In this document: piece after piece, positions 8,949-13,692 of the stretch
Numbering within the stretch: position 1 is the first letter of the stretch
Layout of the letters: every line of letters starts with the position of its first letter
Source of the DNA: Setaria digitata
Taxonomy: Eukaryota > Nematoda > Chromadorea > Rhabditida > Setariidae
Assembly: GCA_003640385.1 (NCBI GenBank)
Contig: RCAB01000897.1
Coordinates: 1-13,692, forward strand
Length of the DNA stretch: 13,692 nt
Direction of reading: 5' to 3'
The notes under the pieces: model-generated
Database searches by the model: none
What the model was told of the DNA's origin: nothing
What the model saw: only the letters and a program-made list of their open reading frames with translations
Translations under genes and position numbers: made by a program

Positions 8949-8954
8949 TTTATT
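8949..8954 (-). terminator. Possible poly(A) signal for the 9185-9003 ORF
   Basis: AATAAA on the minus strand, about 50 bases after the TGA at 9003. The distance is typical of a short nematode 3' UTR; chance occurrence is possible. Confidence 0.3.
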
Positions 8955-9002
8955 TGAACATTTACAATTCTCAGTGAGTCATCCTTATCTAATTTACAAA
9001 TT

Positions 9003-9185
9003 TCAAACATTAAGTATCTCACATAACCCATTCACACATTCTACTGCAACCGTCAACTCTTCCCTGCACAGTATGTTGGCTGATGACTGGCTCTGCCAAA
9101 GATTCCGTCTTCTGCTCAAAACTAATCCTAACAAAAATATCACGCTTTTTTCTTCCACAAAATCTTTTACTCCTAATTTTAGCAT
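9003..9185 (-). CDS. Candidate small protein, 60 aa, unknown
   Basis: The ATG at 9185 is two bases after TTCATTTTTAG, a good nematode 3' splice site, and the TGA stop at 9003 is followed by AATAAA at 8954-8949. The product starts MLKLGVKDFVEEKSVIFLLG and contains LSRRRNLW and two Cys further on; a short hydrophobic run lies at residues 16-23. I recognise no family. The minus strand is purine-rich over about 430 bases here, which depletes stops in several frames on both strands (158 codons stay open on the plus strand at 8752-9228), so openness alone is weak evidence. A second minus frame (about 9238-9030) is also open, and the region could instead be a UTR or noncoding RNA. Confidence 0.3.
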   Translation of the reverse strand: MLKLGVKDFVEEKSVIFLLGLVLSRRRNLWQSQSSANILCREELTVAVECVNGLCEILNV

Positions 9186-9460
9186 CTCTAAAAATGAACC
9201 ATCGATATCTCTTCTTACAAGAATCTAATTCGTCTAATCATTTCAGAATTATTCCAGACATTATGAAATACAATAGTCCACTTGTAAACAAATAATAGGC
9301 AACAGACGAAACATGGACTGGTGGAAAAATCTTGTCGGGAATGATTTCTTTTAAGTTGAAGGGATTTCACTTGTAAGGTTTGCACCATTATTACATTTAG
9401 ACAAGTTGACCATGTGATGTTTAATTTCATGAATTTTAAAATTTATCCCTGCCATTACAG

Positions 9461-9555
9461 CGAAATATGACTGGGATACAGAAGATGAGGAAAAAAAAAA
9501 AAAAGGCATTCCACGTAAAAATCTGCCTCTATCTGAAAAACAATTAAAGAATTGA
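9461..9555 (+). CDS. Candidate exon, acidic-then-basic segment, unknown protein
   Basis: After ATCCCTGCCATTACAG on the plus strand, a phase-1 frame reads KYDWDTEDEEKKKKGIPRKN and then LPLSEKQLKN, ending TGA at 9553-9555. A possible donor (C|GTAAAA) at 9515 would shorten it to 9461-9514. The codon mix is protein-like, but a 14-A run encodes the Lys block, so a length error there would change the frame. The reverse strand is also open, with a Phe/Ser run that looks less natural. No start exon was found upstream. Confidence 0.35.
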
Positions 9556-10641
9556 AAATAATTTATTAGGCTCAACAAAGTAAAGTTATAAAGCAATGAT
9601 CTAACTAAAAAAATTAAGGGGAATTGATGCAAATAAGAAGAGAAATGAGTAATGGAAATTAAGGCTAATGAAAATTGGTTAAGACCATGCCAATGTCAGA
9701 GTATTCGAAATGAGGAAATTAGCCTAATACAAGAAATGAGATAACTATTTTGTCCCCAATTAAACAGTTTCCGACCTTCTTTTCTCCACTGGGTACCAAT
9801 GGACCAAATAAATCTTCTAGGATACACTTATCCTCAACAGTGATCCATAACACCTTGGAGCATATCCTACAATAATCACCGGAAATGAATGATGTCATTA
9901 TTTTACCAGTGGGATGAATAACATTTCCTTCTAGTGATAAAAATAAACTGTGTTACTACTGTTCATCGGCAACTTGAAAAGATTAAACACATTATAAAAG
10001 TCAATGTCTTGGAGGCTTATATTCCCTACTCTTTTCCATTAAAATTATATAAGTTACGACAAATTAATTTAGATAGTTATTCTAAATTTTAACCCATTTT
10101 CCAATTTTTTTCTCCACAAAAAATATTTTTTTTTTTTAAATTTGCTTTTCAAATTTCTTTTTCTTTCTAAAGAAAAACTGTTTTCTAACAAAACTATAAG
10201 CTAAAATTTAGCTATTTTAAAAAGGTAAAATGAAACATATAACTGTACACTTGAAACTTTATGTATAAGATATCATTAATAAAAGAGGAAAATGTATGAT
10301 GAATATAAAGATTAGGAGAATAATTCCGATATCAAACTGATACTAATCCTTCCTATTTTACATATTTTCTCCCAGACAAAAAGAAACACCCAGAAATCTT
10401 GTGGTGTGAGATCAAGGTCTCGATTGGAAATCCCCATCAACAACAAGGACTACAAAATAATTTCATTCCAAACATTCTCATTATAAAATAGCAAAATATG
10501 CAAGATAAAATTTTTAGAGAATAAACTTTTATAAATCACAGGTCAACTGTTTGCCAATTATTTGTCCGGAAAAAATCCCTCATCCATATAATCGAATTAA
10601 TAAAACATTTATAACAAAAATGAACATGAAAAATAATACAG
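9556..10641. other. No supported feature
   Basis: AT-rich sequence with no convincing exon. It could be an intron if the plus-strand stretches at 9461 and 10642 belong to one gene. Confidence 0.5.
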
Positions 10642-10872
10642 GTGATGCATTTTTATGCATCAAAACATCATCTTAAAATATTCAGGAGCAATAAAAATGC
10701 CTATGATTCGTTTTTGCAAGCATACCAACAATCAATTAACTCACCGTATAAAAAACCGGTTCAATTCTATAAAGGTGCAATTAAAGCGATCAACGGAGAC
10801 AATACGGTTCTTTACATAACTGAGCGGTCAGTGCCGAAGATCGGTCCATCGTGCAAAGCAAGGGCAGTATAA
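10642..10872 (+). CDS. Candidate terminal exon or small gene, unknown protein
   Basis: A stop-free stretch of richer composition than its surroundings, ending TAA at 10870-10872 with AATAAA at 10956-10961. Two 5' ends fit. (a) AATAATACAG is followed by GTG and an ATG at 10645, giving 75 residues. (b) AAAATATTCAG is followed at 10686 by a phase-2 exon starting SNKNAYDSFLQAYQQSINSP. The later part reads KKPVQFYKGAIKAINGDN, then TVLYITERSVPKIG. It is balanced in charge, with no signal peptide or membrane segment. FYKGAIKAINGDNT faintly recalls a Tudor-like strand pair and VLYITER recalls CoA-transferases, but neither match is good enough to name. Confidence 0.4.
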   Translation: MMHFYASKHHLKIFRSNKNAYDSFLQAYQQSINSPYKKPVQFYKGAIKAINGDNTVLYITERSVPKIGPSCKARAV

Positions 10873-10955
10873 GAAAATCGTGTAAAAGATGCAAAACAAA
10901 CAGACAAACATTCCTTCTTTAAAAAAAAAAAGAATTTCTTCTTCATTATCATATC

Positions 10956-10961
10956 AATAAA
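10956..10961 (+). terminator. Possible poly(A) signal for the 10642-10872 gene
   Basis: AATAAA in the context ATCAATAAATAAGG, 84 bases after the TAA. The distance is normal for a nematode 3' UTR; the hexamer is common in AT-rich DNA. Confidence 0.35.
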
Positions 10962-11417
10962 TAAGGATTTGGTAATATTATCTTGATTTTTTTTCAGCCG
11001 TTTGCCTCATTTCATTCAAAATATTCTTATTCAAACTTTTCACTTCATATAATTGCAATAAGACAATGTAAAGAGATATTAATTAAAATCGAGTGAGATA
11101 TGGGAGCAAACATTACATACAATGCTCAATAAAATCTAGGATATTCGGAGAAATTGATAGAGCACTTCATGCGGAAGCTGGTAAAATCTAATTACATGTA
11201 CCTATGAAATGATTGCACGCTGTAAGACAAACCTCGAGGATATAACAATATTTGATATAAAAACTGAAATACATAAAAGCATCCATTTATTTCAAACTCG
11301 ATACGTAGAAATGCCAAAATTTTTCCACACATTATAATTCCAAAACCCTGACATGCGTCAAGCGCTTTTCATAATTAAAATAAATGTGAGAACAGTCAGT
11401 CATCTACTGCCCAATAC

Positions 11418-11468
11418 CGTATGATGCAAATTTCCACTGATTAAATCTCGACTTGTAGTAAATTTAAT
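11418..11468 (-). CDS. Candidate second exon of the 11988 gene
   Basis: After a strong acceptor (GTCATTTCCTACAG) the phase-0 frame reads IKFTTSRDLISGNLHHT up to donor ACG|GTATTG at 11417. At 51 bases with phase 0 at both ends, it joins the 11887 donor in frame. If the donor is not used the frame runs on five codons to TGA. No family recognised. Confidence 0.35.
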
Positions 11469-11886
11469 CTGTAGGAAATGACATAAAACGTTACTCAATT
11501 TTCGTAAAGATTAATGTGGAGAGTTCACGAGATTACTCGAACATCATCTTTCCAATTACCGCTTATTTAACAAAATCTTACTTTCAAACGTGCACATTAT
11601 TGTACCCGATAAAATGCTCAAGTGGAAGGAAAAGAACAAGCAAGTTCATTTCTTAATGAAAACAGCAAGAAAGAAGTCACCACAACTTTTATTTCCATTA
11701 CAATATTGTTCATTCGTGCATCCTTTTTGTATCTTTAGGCGTGTTCCATAAAATTTTATTCGCGATTGATGCGAAATCACAACTTGAAAACCGGACAGAC
11801 TTGGAACACTGTACGCTCAATTAGAAATTATCTCATTACCATATGATAAAACTAGTTGAAATGTTACCAGATTGTCTAAAATTAAC

Positions 11887-11988
11887 GTCCACTAATGATG
11901 GTGTCGCTGTTGTCTTGTTCAGTTGTGAAAGATCTTTGCTTAAACGATTTACCAGTTTTGCAACATTACCCGGTCCTGCTGCCTCCAT
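11887..11988 (-). CDS. Probable first coding exon, unknown protein
   Basis: The ATG at 11988 follows ATCATTTCAG directly, so the site may receive a spliced leader. The frame reads MEAAGPGNVAKLVNRLSKDL then SQLNKTTATPSLVD, ending in phase 0 at donor GTTAAT (11886). It is clearly richer in G+C than its flanks, as the confirmed exons are. VAKLVNRLSKDLSQLN would form an amphipathic helix or short coiled coil. A phase-1 donor further on (G|GTAACA at 11871) would also fit the adaptor's upstream acceptor, so a distal alternative first exon of the adaptor gene cannot be excluded. The antisense frame is open but lacks such signals. Confidence 0.5.
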
Positions 11989-12482
11989 CTGAAATGATCA
12001 TCTCTGTAATTAAATTAAATGACAAAAAGTAACCAAAGAGCACTTGATATCAACGGTATAACAATAAAAGCATTGTTTTTTTTTATTGCTCAGCTTGACT
12101 GAATTTAATCAACAATAAATCATTCCTTTCATTTAGAAGTTTAACCAGCTGCCAAATTCACTTAATTTATCATTACTCTTATCCCATTCAGTATGACTTC
12201 AGCATACACACTTCAGTGTGGTAAGGAAGAAAGCAAAAATTTATATGGAAGAATTTCTCAATGAATTAATCCCAGTTTTCATCAAATGCACCGAAACAGC
12301 AGCACCGAATTTCAATTCCAGAAATGATCCTCCAGGAGCTTGAAATTAAATTCTGTTCCATCAAGAATATTAACCACTAAACTGATGTACTAACAACAGC
12401 AGCCTTATTAACAAAACAAATCCAGTAAGCTGACAGGGATAGACGATAGTAGGTAGACGGGGTTCAGACCATCTAATTTTAG

Positions 12483-12514
12483 CTCATGAAAGTACGACAA
12501 TATCACCTCCGTAG
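12483..12514 (+). CDS. Candidate tiny first exon on the plus strand
   Basis: ATCTAATTTTAG at 12482 is followed by CTC ATG and the frame MKVRQYHLR, ending in phase 2 at a consensus donor (GTAG|GTAAGA). The pairing of acceptor, close ATG and strong donor is notable, but with nine codons there is no homology support. A phase-2 acceptor (TTTCCAG before 13060) could continue it. Confidence 0.2.
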
Positions 12515-12827
12515 GTAAGACAAAAAGCTATTTGAAGCCCATCATGTCTGTTCTACATGTAGAAACGAGGAAGTGTTTGAGTGATGAATTTCAGTAAAAA
12601 ATTCATGAATTTTGAAAAAAAAAAAAAGGACAGTTAAATGAAGGATGGAGGATTAAAGACATAAAGACTAACTTTACTCAATATTTTAGTCAAGGGCAGG
12701 GAGTACACCGGAAAAAAAACGAACTGACAAAGATTTCTGGTTTTTGAAAATCTAAGAAACCAGAAAGTACGAGCGACAACAATTTTCCTTAAGTTTTTCA
12801 AGTTTGAAGTTTGCTTATATTTCTATA

Positions 12828-13016
12828 TTATTTTGCAATACACTGCCTATTCCTTAAACTACCGCCTGCCACTAATATCCGGCAATAACCGAAACAACAA
12901 AAGCAAAAGCATCCCGATTTCTGCCACCTGTCAGTAATACTGTTTTCCGCGGTCCGTGTCCCTATTTGATTACTGCAATATGACACTGTTTCTATCCCAG
13001 CGGTTGAACAACTCAT
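12828..13016 (-). CDS. Candidate Cys-rich exon or ORF, 62 aa, unknown
   Basis: ATG-initiated frame with higher G+C than its surroundings: MSCSTAGIETVSYC near the start and GCFCFCCFGYCRI in the middle. The Cys/Phe cluster could be a palmitoylated or membrane-anchoring segment, or simply the reading of a T/G-rich stretch. Internal donors (AG|GTGGCA, G|GTAGTT) would allow it to be a first exon. The plus strand is also open for about 69 codons here, without an ATG, so coding status is doubtful. Confidence 0.22.
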   Translation of the reverse strand: MSCSTAGIETVSYCSNQIGTRTAENSITDRWQKSGCFCFCCFGYCRILVAGGSLRNRQCIAK

Positions 13017-13692
13017 TGATAATTTATTTCGATAATTTGCAATGATAATCAGTTTCCAGGACCTGTTTCAGAAATATTAGCAGGTAGGAAGGAAAACCAG
13101 ATCCTTAGGTTCAAGATTTCACTGAATTTTAACACTCTACTTGTTAGGAGCCGCTGACAGTAGGACTATTCCCAGTTAAAATATATTCTTTTCGTTGCAA
13201 ACACTAATTGGACTATTTTTTATGTCATCTTATCAAATGAGAATTTACCGTGTTATCATATGCCCCCTAATACAAATTCATTCATTCATAGTAAAGGCAT
13301 GATCAATAATATGACTGAATTGTAAAATCGTTTAATTAAATGCGAGCTTTGTTATCATGATTTTCGCTAAATAACTATGGCTTATTGAATTTGGCATACT
13401 TTGACTTTGAATAAGTAGTGAATAGTTATAACTGTGGAAAAAAAAAATTATCCTTTAAATAACTTGGGAAATTTTACAATTAGTTAAAAATTTGCAAACA
13501 TAAGGATACTATCAGGTATTTTGCGTAAATAATTATCTTTACTAAAAAGATAAAATATCATCTTAAAATTAATAAATTTTAACAATTTGATCATATTTTT
13601 TAAGCAACCTTTTAAAAAAAAAGGCATTTGACGATACAGTGATAAGAAATATAGCAGTCAAGAAGTAATCCAATTAGTGTTTGCAACAGGAA
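13017..13692. other. No supported feature
   Basis: The only exon-like piece is a plus-strand stretch after CCTGTTTCAG at 13069 that stays open about 26 codons; its signals are too weak to call. The rest is AT-rich and featureless. Confidence 0.5.

Noticed and set aside
8752..9228. 158-codon plus-strand ORF, the longest in the window
   Set aside because: It starts at GTG, has a Ser/Leu/Phe/His composition dictated by pyrimidine bias, no domain, and better signals exist on the other strand.
10978..11043. Minus-strand coiled-coil-like ending KSLNKNILNEMRQTAEKKSR and stop
   Set aside because: Protein-like, but no acceptable 3' splice site precedes it, and a strong plus-strand acceptor (TTTTTTTTCAG) overlaps its end.
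11139..11183. Exon-like stretch open on both strands (plus FGEIDRALHAEAG, minus LPHEVLYQFLRIS)
   Set aside because: Only 13 to 15 codons, conflicting strands and no phase link to a neighbour that leaves a workable intron.
11741..11809. Inverted repeat GTGTTCCA / TGGAACAC spaced by 53 bases
   Set aside because: Eight-base arms without target-site duplication; expected by chance at this scale, not a transposon.
1..13692. CRISPR arrays, tRNA genes, Wolbachia-type insertions or transposases
   Set aside because: No spaced direct repeats, no tRNA B-box context, and no bacterial-style operon or transposase motif was found by eye.

Overview
The window is AT-rich eukaryotic DNA. Genes are built from short exons with T-rich 3' splice sites (TTTCAG, TTACAG, TTTTTAG) and compact introns. 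Several start codons lie 0 to 5 bases after a 3' splice site, as expected for spliced-leader trans-splicing. This points to a nematode; a filarial or other clade III species is a guess from base composition and gene style. No bacterial operon, CRISPR array, tRNA, rRNA or transposase is visible. Homopolymer runs are common. Two single N bases are each flanked by near-identical repeats, which marks a draft assembly.

Two genes are well supported, both on the minus strand, and most of their exons are too short or too cut up to show as long ORFs. (1) At the left edge (631 to 43, running off the window) is the N-terminal half of a thioredoxin-like protein, most like TXNL1. The active-site Trp codon of WCGPC is split by an intron. 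(2) From 7921 to 2848 is a complete seven-exon gene for a CD2AP/CIN85 (SH3KBP1)-type adaptor of 383 residues: SH3, linker, SH3, proline-rich segment, a perfect capping-protein-interaction (CPI) motif, a low-complexity Ser/Thr linker and a C-terminal coiled coil. All six introns keep the reading frame. It has two SH3 domains where vertebrate CIN85 and CD2AP have three.

Right of 7930 the annotation is much weaker. On the minus strand there is a probable first exon at 11988-11887 with an in-phase candidate second exon at 11468-11418, a small ORF at 9185-9003 with a splice acceptor before it and AATAAA after it, a possible terminal exon at 8455-8410, and a Cys-rich ORF at 13016-12828. On the plus strand there are exon-like stretches at 9461-9555 and 10642-10872 (the latter with AATAAA 84 bases downstream) and a tiny possible first exon at 12483-12514. 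None could be assigned to a family by eye.

Repeats sit mainly in introns of the adaptor gene: a 118-base duplication across the N at 4529, a 96-base duplication across the N at 6283, and a 250-base AAAT/AAAAT microsatellite headed by a perfect 21-base-arm hairpin.

Functionally, the adaptor would link endocytic or ubiquitin-ligase partners (SH3 domains) to actin capping protein (CPI motif) as a coiled-coil oligomer. The thioredoxin-like protein is a cytosolic redox or proteasome-associated factor. I see no pathway link between the two; they are simply neighbours in the same orientation.
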